This document shows, piece after piece, positions 13,649-21,266 of a stretch of DNA of 21,276 bases. Under the pieces are notes generated by a model, which was not told the DNA's origin, did no database searches, and saw nothing but the letters and a program-made list of their open reading frames with translations. How positions within the stretch are numbered: the first letter of the stretch is position 1; each line of letters opens with the position of its first letter. Origin of the DNA: RUG11237 sp045119215. GTDB lineage: Bacteria > Bacillota > Clostridia > Lachnospirales > Lachnospiraceae. The position numbers and the translations under genes were made by a program. The stretch lies in NCBI GenBank assembly GCA_045119215.1, contig JBGVDD010000272.1:1-21276 (forward strand), given 5' to 3'.

Positions 13649-13685
13649 ACCCAAGTATGACTTACGTTGTACTTGGGTTTTTTAT
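13649..13685 (+). terminator. Terminator of the manganese riboswitch expression platform
   Basis: The 9-bp stem ACCCAAGTA/TACTTGGGT with a 12-base loop is followed by a run of T before TTATT. It lies between the aptamer and mntP, so read-through past it should require Mn2+ binding. The direction of control is inferred from known family members. Confidence 0.88.
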
Positions 13686-13725
13686 TGTATAAAATGATAT
13701 TTACATTTAGGAGGAAAACATTAAG

Positions 13726-14304
13726 ATGTGGAATTTCAGATTCTTTTTTAACAGTATTTTACTTGGCGTAGGTCTTGCTATGGATGCGTTTTCTGTTTCT
13801 ATGGCCAATGGTTTGAACGAGCCTGATATGAAAAAAAATAGAATGAGTGGAATTGCCGGTGTATTTGCATTCTTTCAGTTCTTAATGCCGATGGTTGGGT
13901 GGATTTGCGTCCATACCGTAGTTCAGTATTTTAAAATGTTTGAAAAATTTATTCCATGGATTGCATTGTTCCTGCTCTTATATATTGGTGGAAGTATGCT
14001 GATTGAGGGAATCAAAGGCGGGGAAGAGGAAGAAAGTCATGGAGTTGGTTTTAAAGCATTGCTGGTACAGGGGGGTGCAACTTCTATCGATGCACTTTCT
14101 GTAGGATTCACCATTGCAGATTACGGCTTTGTGATGGCACTTGTCTGTTCACTGATCATTGCGGTAGTTACATTTTTTATTTGTGTAGGCGGTTTACAGA
14201 TTGGAAAAACAGTAGGTAACAAGCTGTCAAATAAGGCATCCATTTTAGGTGGTGTAATCCTGATCTTTATCGGCATTGAAATCTTTGTGACAGGCGTATT
14301 TTAA
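13726..14304 (+). CDS. mntP: Manganese efflux pump MntP
   Basis: This 192-residue, six-helix membrane protein exports Mn2+. The two internally repeated motifs are obvious: GLAMDAFSVSMANG (Asp20) in the first half and GGATSIDALSVGF (Asp122) in the second. Both carry the acidic residue needed for Mn2+ transport in the family. An acidic loop, GGEEEESH, separates the halves. AGGAGG lies 11 bases before the ATG, slightly long spacing. The upstream Mn2+ riboswitch gives the regulation: the pump should be made when cytoplasmic Mn2+ is high. Sequence and context agree well. Confidence 0.96.
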   Translation: MWNFRFFFNSILLGVGLAMDAFSVSMANGLNEPDMKKNRMSGIAGVFAFFQFLMPMVGWICVHTVVQYFKMFEKFIPWIALFLLLYIGGSMLIEGIKGGEEEESHGVGFKALLVQGGATSIDALSVGFTIADYGFVMALVCSLIIAVVTFFICVGGLQIGKTVGNKLSNKASILGGVILIFIGIEIFVTGVF

Positions 14305-14326
14305 TAAAATCTTAAAAGAAAACTCT

Positions 14327-14354
14327 TTGTATATTCCTATTTTCCAAGTATAAT
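14327..14354 (+). promoter_or_regulatory. Promoter of the tandem HAD phosphatase genes
   Basis: TTGTAT (14327-14332) and a consensus TATAAT (14349-14354) are separated by 16 bases, 36 bases before the first HAD gene. Confidence 0.65.
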
Positions 14355-14390
14355 AAAAAAGAAAACGATTGGAATTGAAAGGAAATACAG

Positions 14391-15161
14391 ATGATCAAAG
14401 CGGCATTTTTTGATGTAGATGGCACAGTTTATTCCCATGAGAGTAAGTGTGTACCAGAGAGTACGATAGAAGCTTTAAAGGCATTGCGCAAAAAAGGTAT
14501 TAAAACATTTCTGGCTACAGGAAGACATTTTTCAGAGATTGATGAATTCCCGGTGGGAAAAATTCCATTTGATGGATATGTAATGCTGACGGGTCAGTTA
14601 TGTACTGATGGGAAAAGAAATGTGATTTTTGGCAATGCCATTGACGGGGCAGATGCTGAATATTTACTGAATGAATTTAAGAAAAAAGAAATGCCGGTTA
14701 TGCTGGTGGAAAAAGACAAATTATATATTAATCTGGTCAATGAGATTGTAATTAATGGACAGGCCGAGATTTCGTCTCCAATTCCAGAGGTGATGGAATA
14801 TAAAGGGGATCCGGTGTATCAGATTATCTGCTATGGCGGTAAGGAACTGGAAATGGAGCTGATACCGAAACTTCCAAACTGTAAAATTACCAGATGGTGT
14901 CCTTTTGGGATTGATGTGATTTCTAAGACAGGCGGAAAAGTAACAGGAATCAAAAAAATGCTGGAAGTGCACGGAATTGGTCAGGAAGAAGTGATTGCTT
15001 TTGGTGATGGTGAAAATGATATAGAAATGCTCCAGTTTGCGGGCATCGGTGTAGCTATGGGCAATGCAGAGCCAGAAGTTAAAGCGGTTGCGGATTACGT
15101 GACCACAGATATTGATGATGATGGAATCTTAAATGCGTTAAAACATTTTGAAATCTTGTAA
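14391..15161 (+). CDS. Cof-type HAD phosphatase, first copy
   Basis: The 256-residue cytoplasmic HAD hydrolase of the Cof/IIB type removes phosphate from sugar phosphates or related small molecules. Motif I is FFDVDGT (nucleophile Asp8, acid/base Asp10). Motif II is the Thr of LATGRH near 43. Lys183 in GGKVTG is motif III, and AFGDGENDIEM (Asp206, Asp210) is motif IV. The C2-type cap lies between about 80 and 180. The substrate cannot be predicted. GAAAGGA precedes the start and a TATAAT promoter lies upstream. The next gene, 15 bases on, is a paralogue of exactly equal length. Confidence 0.93.
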   Translation: MIKAAFFDVDGTVYSHESKCVPESTIEALKALRKKGIKTFLATGRHFSEIDEFPVGKIPFDGYVMLTGQLCTDGKRNVIFGNAIDGADAEYLLNEFKKKEMPVMLVEKDKLYINLVNEIVINGQAEISSPIPEVMEYKGDPVYQIICYGGKELEMELIPKLPNCKITRWCPFGIDVISKTGGKVTGIKKMLEVHGIGQEEVIAFGDGENDIEMLQFAGIGVAMGNAEPEVKAVADYVTTDIDDDGILNALKHFEIL

Positions 15162-15176
15162 CAGGAGTAATGGAAA

Positions 15177-15947
15177 ATGATCAAAGCAGCATTTTTTGAT
15201 ATTGACGGAACATTATTTTCACATACAAAGCATGAGATTCCAGAAAGTACGAAAAAGGCATTGCGTATACTGAAAGAAAAAGGAATCAAGGTGTTTCTTG
15301 CTTCTGGAAGAGGCATACAGTCTATAAAACTTATAGACTGGTGTAATCTTGCCTTTGATGGATATGTTACACTGAACGGTCAGATCTGTCTTGATGCAGA
15401 ACAGAATCTTATTTATGGAGCGCCGATTCAGGGGGAGGATGCAGAATTTCTATTTGATGCATTTGTAAATAAAAAGATTCCTCTGGCAATTGTAGAAAAG
15501 GACAGAATCTATTTGAATTATATTGATGATAATGTCAGAAAAGCGCAGGCAGCAGTTGCGATAAAAATGCATGCCATTGAAGAATACAAAGGCGCGCCTG
15601 TATATCAATTCATTGGATATATGGGCAGAGAAGAAACAGCGGAGTTTGCAAAGAATATTCCAAACTGCAAGATTACAAGGTGGTTTGAACAGGGAATTGA
15701 TATTATTTCCAAGGATGGCGGAAAAGCCAAAGGTATTGAAAAAATCCTGGAAACATACGGTTTTACGAGAGAGGAGACCATTGCATTTGGAGATAGTGAC
15801 AATGATGTGGATATGCTGGAATTTGTCGGAATCGGTGTAGCCATGGGCAATGCAACGAATATGGTGAAGGAAAGAGCAGATTATGTGACAGACCACATTG
15901 ATGAAAACGGATTATGGAATGCATTACGGCATTTTGAAATTATATAA
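15177..15947 (+). CDS. Cof-type HAD phosphatase, second copy
   Basis: This is the 256-residue paralogue of the preceding gene. The motif residues fall at the same positions (Asp8, Asp10, Lys183, Asp206, Asp210), and the opening MIKAAFFD and ending FEI are shared. The caps differ most, which is where substrate choice is made in this family, so the two enzymes may prefer different substrates. AGGAG lies 9 bases before the ATG. Both frames are intact, the genes are probably co-transcribed, and a terminator follows. A tandem duplication followed by divergence is the simplest history. Confidence 0.93.
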   Translation: MIKAAFFDIDGTLFSHTKHEIPESTKKALRILKEKGIKVFLASGRGIQSIKLIDWCNLAFDGYVTLNGQICLDAEQNLIYGAPIQGEDAEFLFDAFVNKKIPLAIVEKDRIYLNYIDDNVRKAQAAVAIKMHAIEEYKGAPVYQFIGYMGREETAEFAKNIPNCKITRWFEQGIDIISKDGGKAKGIEKILETYGFTREETIAFGDSDNDVDMLEFVGIGVAMGNATNMVKERADYVTDHIDENGLWNALRHFEII

Positions 15948-15992
15948 TTCTTAAGGATTTTTGAAGATTTGGCGGAACACTTGATAGAAGCG

Positions 15993-16037
15993 GCGGTACT
16001 GTATAGACTGAATATATCTATATGGTATCGCTTTTTT
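15993..16037 (+). terminator. Rho-independent terminator after the HAD pair
   Basis: A long interrupted stem pairs GCGGTAC (15993-15999) with GTATCGC (16025-16031), with an inner TATAGA/TCTATA. It is followed by six T. Confidence 0.75.
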
Positions 16038-16042
16038 GATTT

Positions 16043-16076
16043 TAAACTGACACTTCAATTGAAAAAGTGTATGTTT
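16043..16076 (+). promoter_or_regulatory. Inverted repeat upstream of the kinase-flotillin operon
   Basis: AAACTGACACTT and AAGTGTATGTTT (10 of 12 complementary) surround a central nonamer. The repeat lies about 65 bases before the sensor kinase start. It could be a regulator site or an RNA hairpin. LytTR regulators usually bind direct repeats, so it is not an obvious target of the operon's own regulator. Confidence 0.4.
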
Positions 16077-16139
16077 CAGAAAATATCACTCCCCCTTTGC
16101 AGCTTTTTTGATATGATATAGTCAAAGAGAGGAGACAAT

Positions 16140-16871
16140 ATGACAATCAGTTTAATGTTCGGTTTTTTTGCAGTAGCAGTACTTGCGATCTGTATCATTC
16201 TCCTGATAATTTATTCCTGGAAAATGAAACAACATTACCTGTCTTTGCGGGAAAGCTATCAAAATCTTGAAAAACTAAACAGTAATTTAAGGGCTCAGCG
16301 CCATGACTACTTAAATCATCTGCAGGTGGTTTACGGATTGATGGAAATGGAGGAATATGAAGAACTTCGAAATTACCTCCAACCGGTGTATAAAGACATG
16401 TTAAAGACCGGCAAGGCGCTAAAGACCTCCAAGCCTGCCATCAATGCACTGTTAAAAGCAAAGATGGACGAAGCAGAAAGCAAGGGAATCGATGTTTACA
16501 TTGAAGTAAAATCCAATCTGCAGGATCTGCATGTAGAGGACTGGGAGCTATGCAAGGTTCTTTCCAATCTTTTGAACAATGCGATGACTGCACTTTCCGA
16601 AAAATCAGGAGAAAAGAAAATTGAGCTGGAAATTACGGAGGACAGGGAGTCTTACCTGTTTACAGTTTCCAATAACGGTCCAATGATTCCAAAAGAAATG
16701 CAGGAATCGATTTTTAAGCAGGGAATTACAACAAAAAAAGGGGAAGGTCATGGCATGGGACTCTACATTGTGTCCAATGTGCTGAAATCTTACAAAGGAA
16801 CAATCAAGCTGGTGTCAAAAGAAAATGAAACGACCTTTTCATTTTCTCTCCCGAAAGAAGAAAGAAGGTGA
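16140..16871 (+). CDS. Sensor histidine kinase with Spo0B-type dimerisation domain
   Basis: The 243-residue kinase has one N-terminal membrane helix (about 5-27) and no sizeable outside domain. A short coiled coil (30-50) leads to the Spo0B-type phosphoacceptor helix RAQRHDYLNHLQ with His55. The GHKL ATPase follows: N box near 145 (SNLLNNAMTAL), G1 in VSNNGPMIP and G2 in KGEGHGMGLYIV. With almost no sensor domain it probably reads a membrane or protein-partner signal. It begins a tight operon and its stop lies 7 bases before the NfeD start. Its likely partner regulator is the LytTR protein two genes further on, with nfeD and floA in between. The pairing is inferred from operon structure. Confidence 0.9.
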   Translation: MTISLMFGFFAVAVLAICIILLIIYSWKMKQHYLSLRESYQNLEKLNSNLRAQRHDYLNHLQVVYGLMEMEEYEELRNYLQPVYKDMLKTGKALKTSKPAINALLKAKMDEAESKGIDVYIEVKSNLQDLHVEDWELCKVLSNLLNNAMTALSEKSGEKKIELEITEDRESYLFTVSNNGPMIPKEMQESIFKQGITTKKGEGHGMGLYIVSNVLKSYKGTIKLVSKENETTFSFSLPKEERR

Positions 16872-16878
16872 AGTTTTA

Positions 16879-17352
16879 GTGGATACAATGGTAGTTTTGG
16901 GAATACTCCTATTAATTGCAGGATTTATTCTCGTAGGAATTGAGATGGTGATACCGGGCTTTGGAGCTCCAGGAATCAGCGGCATTGCCTGTCTGGTGGG
17001 CGGAATCATTATGACAGCAAAAAATATTGAACAGGGACTTACGCTTACCATGATCGTGGTAGTAATTCTGGCGGTCATGTTTACTCTGATTCTATTATTT
17101 TTTAAAAGATTCAAGCCGCCGTTCGTGTTGGAGGATGAGCTGAAGGCAACACCGGGGTACTTAAATTCTTCGGATTTGGAATATCTGGTAGGAAAAGAGG
17201 GTATTACATCCACAGATTTAAAACCGATTGGTAAATGTGACATTGAAGGCATAGAATTTGATGTGCGGGCAGAAATCCGATACGTCAAAAAAGGAACTAA
17301 AGTGAAGATCAGCCGTATTCATGAGAATACGATCATGATTAAAGAAATCTAA
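16879..17352 (+). CDS. NfeD-like membrane protein
   Basis: This protein of about 157 residues has hydrophobic helices covering about 5-27, 32-48 and 54-78. A C-terminal OB-like beta domain starts near 100 (YLVGKEGITSTDL...KVKISRIHENTIMI). This is the short NfeD form that partners with flotillins or SPFH proteins, and floA follows after 15 bases. The frame is open to an ATG at 16825 inside the kinase gene. I prefer the GTG at 16879 because AAGGTG lies 8 bases before it, and upstream codons would give a basic stretch unlike the family. An ATG at 16888 is also possible. Confidence 0.85.
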   Translation: MDTMVVLGILLLIAGFILVGIEMVIPGFGAPGISGIACLVGGIIMTAKNIEQGLTLTMIVVVILAVMFTLILLFFKRFKPPFVLEDELKATPGYLNSSDLEYLVGKEGITSTDLKPIGKCDIEGIEFDVRAEIRYVKKGTKVKISRIHENTIMIKEI

Positions 17353-17367
17353 AAGTGAGGGACAGTT

Positions 17368-18324
17368 ATGATAGGCAGAATTATTATTTTAGGAATCATT
17401 TTATTACTCGTCATTTTATTCTTTACATTTGTACCTGTAGGATTATGGATCTCTGCACTGGCATCCGGTGTGAAGGTGGGAATCCTTGACCTGATCGGTA
17501 TGAGACTTCGACGCGTAGCACCTGCAAGAATCGTGATGCCGATGATCAAAGCTACAAAAGCAGGATTGAATACAAAGTTAAATCAGTTAGAAGCGCATTT
17601 CCTTGCCGGCGGTGATGTAAACAGCGTGGTTAATGCATTGATCGCGGCTGAAAGAGCACAGATCTCTTTAACTTTCGAGCAGGCATCCGCAATTGATCTG
17701 GCCGGCCGAGATGTTTTTGAAGCAGTGAAAATGAGTGTAACTCCGAAAGTAATTGAAACTCCATTGATCTCCGCTGTGGCAAAGGACGGTATCGAGCTTC
17801 TTGTAAAAGCAAGAGTGACAGTGAGAACAAACATTGGACGTCTGATCGGCGGTGCCGGAGAATCTACAGTACTTGCAAGAATCGGTGAAGGCATTGTAAC
17901 AACGGTTGGTTCTTCCAGAACTCACAGTGAAGTACTGGAAAACCCGGATGAAATTTCACAGCTGGTACTTGCAAAGGGATTAGACTCAGGAACTGCTTAT
18001 GAAATTATTTCGATTGATATTGCAGACATTGATATCGGAAGAAACGTGGGTGCGGATTTACAGAGCCAGCAGGCAGAGGCTGATAATAAGATCGCTCAGG
18101 CGAAGGCAGAAGAACGTCGTGCGATGGCGGTTGCCTTAGAACAGGAAATGAGAGCAGCGGTAGTGGAAGCGGAAGCCGAAATTCCAAGAGCCATGGCAGA
18201 AGCGCTCAGAAGCGGAAATATCGGTGTGATGGATTACTATAATTTGAAAAATCTGCAGGCTGATACAAAAATGAAAAAGGATATTGGTGAAGGAATCACA
18301 AACTACACCAAAGATAAGAAATAG
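17368..18324 (+). CDS. floA: Flotillin-like protein FloA
   Basis: The 318-residue scaffold protein of bacterial membrane microdomains has a single N-terminal membrane hairpin or helix (about 4-27). An SPFH-like region runs to about 210, with the highly conserved GGDVNSVVNALIAAERA and FEQASAIDLAGRDV. An Ala/Glu-rich coiled coil (about 225-275) follows. Length is close to the roughly 330 residues usual for FloA. GAGGGA lies before the start. FloA is known to organise membrane proteins, including sensor kinases in Bacillus, which makes its placement between a kinase and a response regulator notable. It is preceded by its usual NfeD partner. Confidence 0.96.
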   Translation: MIGRIIILGIILLLVILFFTFVPVGLWISALASGVKVGILDLIGMRLRRVAPARIVMPMIKATKAGLNTKLNQLEAHFLAGGDVNSVVNALIAAERAQISLTFEQASAIDLAGRDVFEAVKMSVTPKVIETPLISAVAKDGIELLVKARVTVRTNIGRLIGGAGESTVLARIGEGIVTTVGSSRTHSEVLENPDEISQLVLAKGLDSGTAYEIISIDIADIDIGRNVGADLQSQQAEADNKIAQAKAEERRAMAVALEQEMRAAVVEAEAEIPRAMAEALRSGNIGVMDYYNLKNLQADTKMKKDIGEGITNYTKDKK

Positions 18325-18333
18325 GCAGAAACT

Positions 18334-19062
18334 ATGATAAAAGTATGTATCATTGAGGATGAACCGGAAATCCGAAAGCTTCTTCGAATGATTGTGGAAA
18401 AACAGGACGGTTTTACGGTGGTATCGGAAAGCGGAGATTTTGCTTCGGCAATATCAGATTTTACAAAATACCGACCGGATGTGGCCTTTGTGGATATTGA
18501 CTTAAAGGGTGAGAGCGGCCTGGAATGTGCGAAGGTCATGATGGAACTGAATCCAAAACTGAAAGTGATCTTTGCCACAGCACACAGCGAATATATGGCG
18601 AACGCCTTTGAAATTTATGCATTTGATTATCTGGTGAAACCGTTTAATGTGGAGAGGGTCGTAAAGACACTCTCCCGCATTAAAAATAAGGCAGCGGAGG
18701 AGTCGGCTGCGACAGTTATTCAGTCGGAAAAGCAGAGTGATAAGCTGATGATCAAGGGCAGGGAACAGATCGTGTTTGTAGATAAAAAAGACATTGTCTT
18801 TGTTGAGCGAAGCGATAATTCCACCAGCATCGTGACGGAGGAGGAAACTTATAAAACTTCCGTATCGCTAGGTGCGATTGAGGAAAAACTGAACCCTGCA
18901 GAATTTATGAGATGCCATAAGTCCTATATTATCAATGTTTCGAAAATTTCGAAGATAGAGCCTTACGGGCGATGGACATATATTGTAAAATTTAAAGGAA
19001 TTTCCGAATCTGCGCTGATGACAGCACAGAATTATGAAGAAATCAAAAAAATATTTGGGTAA
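18334..19062 (+). CDS. LytTR-family response regulator
   Basis: The 242-residue regulator has a receiver domain (about 1-120) with the acidic pocket IIEDE at 6-10, phosphoacceptor Asp54 in VAFVDIDLKG, the Thr of IFATAH and Lys in YLVKPF. A LytTR DNA-binding domain (about 138-240) follows, with VFVERSDNSTSIV, the signature FMRCHKSYIIN and the closing sheet. LytTR regulators act as transcription factors on direct-repeat sites. It begins 9 bases after floA and ends 5 bases before the phosphofructokinase-type pseudogene. The ribosome binding site is weak (AGGCAG), suggesting translational coupling. The partner kinase is most likely the one opening the operon. Confidence 0.93.
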   Translation: MIKVCIIEDEPEIRKLLRMIVEKQDGFTVVSESGDFASAISDFTKYRPDVAFVDIDLKGESGLECAKVMMELNPKLKVIFATAHSEYMANAFEIYAFDYLVKPFNVERVVKTLSRIKNKAAEESAATVIQSEKQSDKLMIKGREQIVFVDKKDIVFVERSDNSTSIVTEEETYKTSVSLGAIEEKLNPAEFMRCHKSYIINVSKISKIEPYGRWTYIVKFKGISESALMTAQNYEEIKKIFG

Positions 19063-19067
19063 ATAGA

Positions 19068-19788
19068 ATGATTATCACAGTATGTATGAATCCTGCCATA
19101 GACAAGACTGTTGAAATTGACAGACTGATTCCGGGCGGACTGAACAGAATCAAAAAAGTGGAATATGACGCAGGCGGAAAGGGAATTAATGTTTCCAAGA
19201 CAATTCATGAGCTTGGTGGAACGAGCATTGCAACTGGTTTTCTTGGTGGAAATGCAGGAAAGACCATTGAGGCGGTTTTAAAAGAAAAAGGGATTCCGTG
19301 TGATTTTGTATACGTGGACGGTGAAACAAGAACCAATACAAAGGTTTTTGAAAGTACGGGAGAAGTTACAGAATTAAATGAACCGGGGGCAGTCATTAGT
19401 GAAGAAAAGCTTCAGGAACTCATCAGAAAATTGGAAGGCTATGCAAATGAGGAGACATTATTTGTTTTTTCAGGAAGTATTCCAAAGGGCGTAGACAAAG
19501 AAATTTATGGAAAGCTGACAGAATTGTTACATAAGAAAGGTGCGACAGTTCTTCTGGGATGGATATGAGGCAGAATGCCCTGCCCTTTCGGTAAAGGCAC
19601 ATTCTACTGTAGGCGCTGGAGATGCTATGGTAGCAGCGTTGGCTTATGCGTGGAAAAATAAATTAGACAGAGAAGAGACTATTTGCCTCTGCATGGCGGC
19701 TTCCGCAGGAGCGGTTACCACAATCGGTACAAAACCCCCAAGTAAAGAACTGGTAGAGGAATTGAAAACCCAGGTTGTTATTAATTGA
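19068..19788 (+). pseudogene. 1-phosphofructokinase/PfkB-type hexose kinase, broken by internal deletion
   Basis: The first 163 or so codons match the PfkB sugar-phosphate kinase family: TVCMNPAIDKTVEID, the GGKGINVSKTI loop and VFSGSIPKGV. They end at KKGATVLL, after which the frame meets TGA at 19566. The family's C-terminal part, KAHSTVGAGDAMVAALA with the catalytic Asp, continues in the next frame from about 19558 to 19788. Intact members have about 305 residues; here about 240 codons remain, so some 65 codons between the halves are missing, with a net deletion of 2 modulo 3. The repeated TGGAT/GATGG bases at the junction (about 19555-19563) fit loss between short repeats. It closes the kinase-flotillin operon. 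An assembly error is possible. Confidence 0.85.
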
Positions 19789-19822
19789 TGTTTTTTTGGA
19801 GGCGCTAGGAATTTGGATAGAC

Positions 19823-19851
19823 TTGACAAGTGATCTGGCAGTTGATATATT
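19823..19851 (+). promoter_or_regulatory. Promoter of the second MATE gene
   Basis: A perfect TTGACA (19823-19828) is 17 bases from TATATT (19846-19851). The expected transcription start near 19858 would leave a leader of only about 15 bases before the ATG at 19873. The -10 box and most of the spacer lie within the left arm of the dyad described next. Confidence 0.85.
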
Positions 19852-19895
19852 CATAACACTTTGGAGGTTGTTATGAATATACAGTTGTCAGATCA
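19831..19895 (+). promoter_or_regulatory. Long dyad covering -10 box, RBS and start codon of the second MATE gene
   Basis: The left arm (19831-19858) and right arm (19869-19895) are inverted copies. They share TGATCTG at the outer end and a run of 13 ending TTCATAACA at the inner end. The three mismatches become G-U pairs in RNA, and one A is bulged, giving a stem of about 27 bp. The 10-base loop carries TTGGAGG, the ribosome binding site, and the ATG is in the right arm. It may act as a read-through lock or as a regulator site. Confidence 0.8.
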
Positions 19896-21204
19896 TTTTA
19901 CTTATACGAAATTAATTCAGTTTGTTCTGCCGTCAATTGGAATGATGATTTTCACATCTATTTATGGTGTGGTAGATGGATTGTTTATTTCAAACTTTGG
20001 GGGAAAAACCGCATTTGCAGCAGTTAACCTGATTATCCCATTTACCATGGTATTAGGTGCCATCGGATTTATGCTGGGTACTGGTGGAAATGCGTTGGTT
20101 GCGAAAACATTAGGTGAAGGAAAGCGGGAACTGGCAAATCAGATTTTTTCATTTCTGGTAATTGTATCGATTGTTTCAGGTACATTTGTAGCAATCGTCG
20201 GAATTACATTTATGGAGCCTGTAGCTTTGCTTCTAGGTGCAGATGAAGCGATGCTTCGCGACTGTGTGATTTATGGGCGCATTTTAATGGCTGCAACGCC
20301 GGCATTTATGCTCCAGATTATGTTTCAGAGTTTCTTAATTACAGCAGAAAAACCGGGAATGGGATTCTGGGTAACTGTAGTTGCCGGGATTACGAATATG
20401 GTCTTGGATGCTTTACTGGTTGCAGGATTAAAATGGGGAGTTACGGGAGCAGCACTTGCGACAGGACTTAGCCAATGCGTGGGAGGGATTGTTCCGCTCA
20501 TTTATTTTGCAAGAAAAAATGACAGCTTACTTCAGATTACAAAAACGAAATTTATGTGGGATGCACTCTGGAAGACCTGTTCGAACGGTATTTCGGAATT
20601 CCTTTCCAATATTTCCATGTCACTGGTGTCAATGCTTTATAATCTACAGCTTTTAAAATTTGCGGGAGAAAACGGTGTTGCGGCATATGGTGTCATCATG
20701 TATGTGCAGTTTATTTTCATTGCGATTTTTATCGGCTACAACATTGGAACAGCGCCGATCATTGGTTATAACTATGGAGCACAGAACCATAAGGAAATGC
20801 AGAATATTTTTAAGAAGAGTATGATTCTTACGGTGTCTGCGGGGCTGGTATTAATGGTCAGTGCATTTGTACTTGCGGCACCGCTGGCGAAGGTGTTTGT
20901 AGGATACGACGCAGAATTGTTTGAAATGACAAAAAGAGGATTTGAATTCTATGCAGTTTCATTCTTCCTGTGTGGATTTAATATTTTCGGTTCTTCATTT
21001 TTCACTGCATTAAGCAATGGTCCGGTATCGGCAGTTATTTCATTCCTACGAACGGTTGTGTTCCAGGTGGCGGCTGTTCTTGTCCTGCCTGTTTTCTTTG
21101 GAATTGATGGAGTCTGGGCATCTATTTCGGTAGCAGAGCTGCTGGCGCTTGCAGTGACGGGATTTTTTCTGGTGAAACTAAGATCACGATATCATTATGT
21201 ATAA
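19873..21204 (+). CDS. MATE family multidrug/Na+ antiporter, second locus
   Basis: The 443-residue membrane protein has about twelve hydrophobic helices. Family motifs include PSIGMMIFTSIYGVVDGLFI near residue 18, GTGGNALVAKTLGEG, and the second-half GYNIGTAPIIGYNYGAQN. It is a different MATE subgroup from the gene at 9821: its helix-7/8 region and N-terminus are not close, so they are not recent duplicates. The frame is open 12 bases further up to a TTG, but TTGGAGG itself forms that region and precedes the ATG at 19873 by 5 bases, so I use the ATG. It has a strong promoter of its own, overlapped by a long dyad. The substrate is unknown. Confidence 0.93.
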   Translation: MNIQLSDHFTYTKLIQFVLPSIGMMIFTSIYGVVDGLFISNFGGKTAFAAVNLIIPFTMVLGAIGFMLGTGGNALVAKTLGEGKRELANQIFSFLVIVSIVSGTFVAIVGITFMEPVALLLGADEAMLRDCVIYGRILMAATPAFMLQIMFQSFLITAEKPGMGFWVTVVAGITNMVLDALLVAGLKWGVTGAALATGLSQCVGGIVPLIYFARKNDSLLQITKTKFMWDALWKTCSNGISEFLSNISMSLVSMLYNLQLLKFAGENGVAAYGVIMYVQFIFIAIFIGYNIGTAPIIGYNYGAQNHKEMQNIFKKSMILTVSAGLVLMVSAFVLAAPLAKVFVGYDAELFEMTKRGFEFYAVSFFLCGFNIFGSSFFTALSNGPVSAVISFLRTVVFQVAAVLVLPVFFGIDGVWASISVAELLALAVTGFFLVKLRSRYHYV

Positions 21205-21218
21205 TTTTTACTTTGAGA

Positions 21219-21266
21219 ATACAAAAGGATCTATAGAGAAAAATTTCACTATAGATCCTTTTGTAT
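21219..21266 (+). terminator. Terminator hairpin after the second MATE gene
   Basis: A perfect 18-bp stem runs from ATACAAAAGGATCTATAG (21219-21236) to its complement at 21249-21266, with a 12-base loop. The descending arm contains CCTTTTGTAT, and AT-rich sequence follows to the window end. The symmetry could serve transcription from both sides. Confidence 0.75.

Noticed and set aside
19540..19788. Separate small gene for the C-terminal half of the sugar kinase
   Set aside because: The sequence is plainly the C-terminal part of the PfkB family with no start signal of its own. It is better described as the second half of one broken gene.
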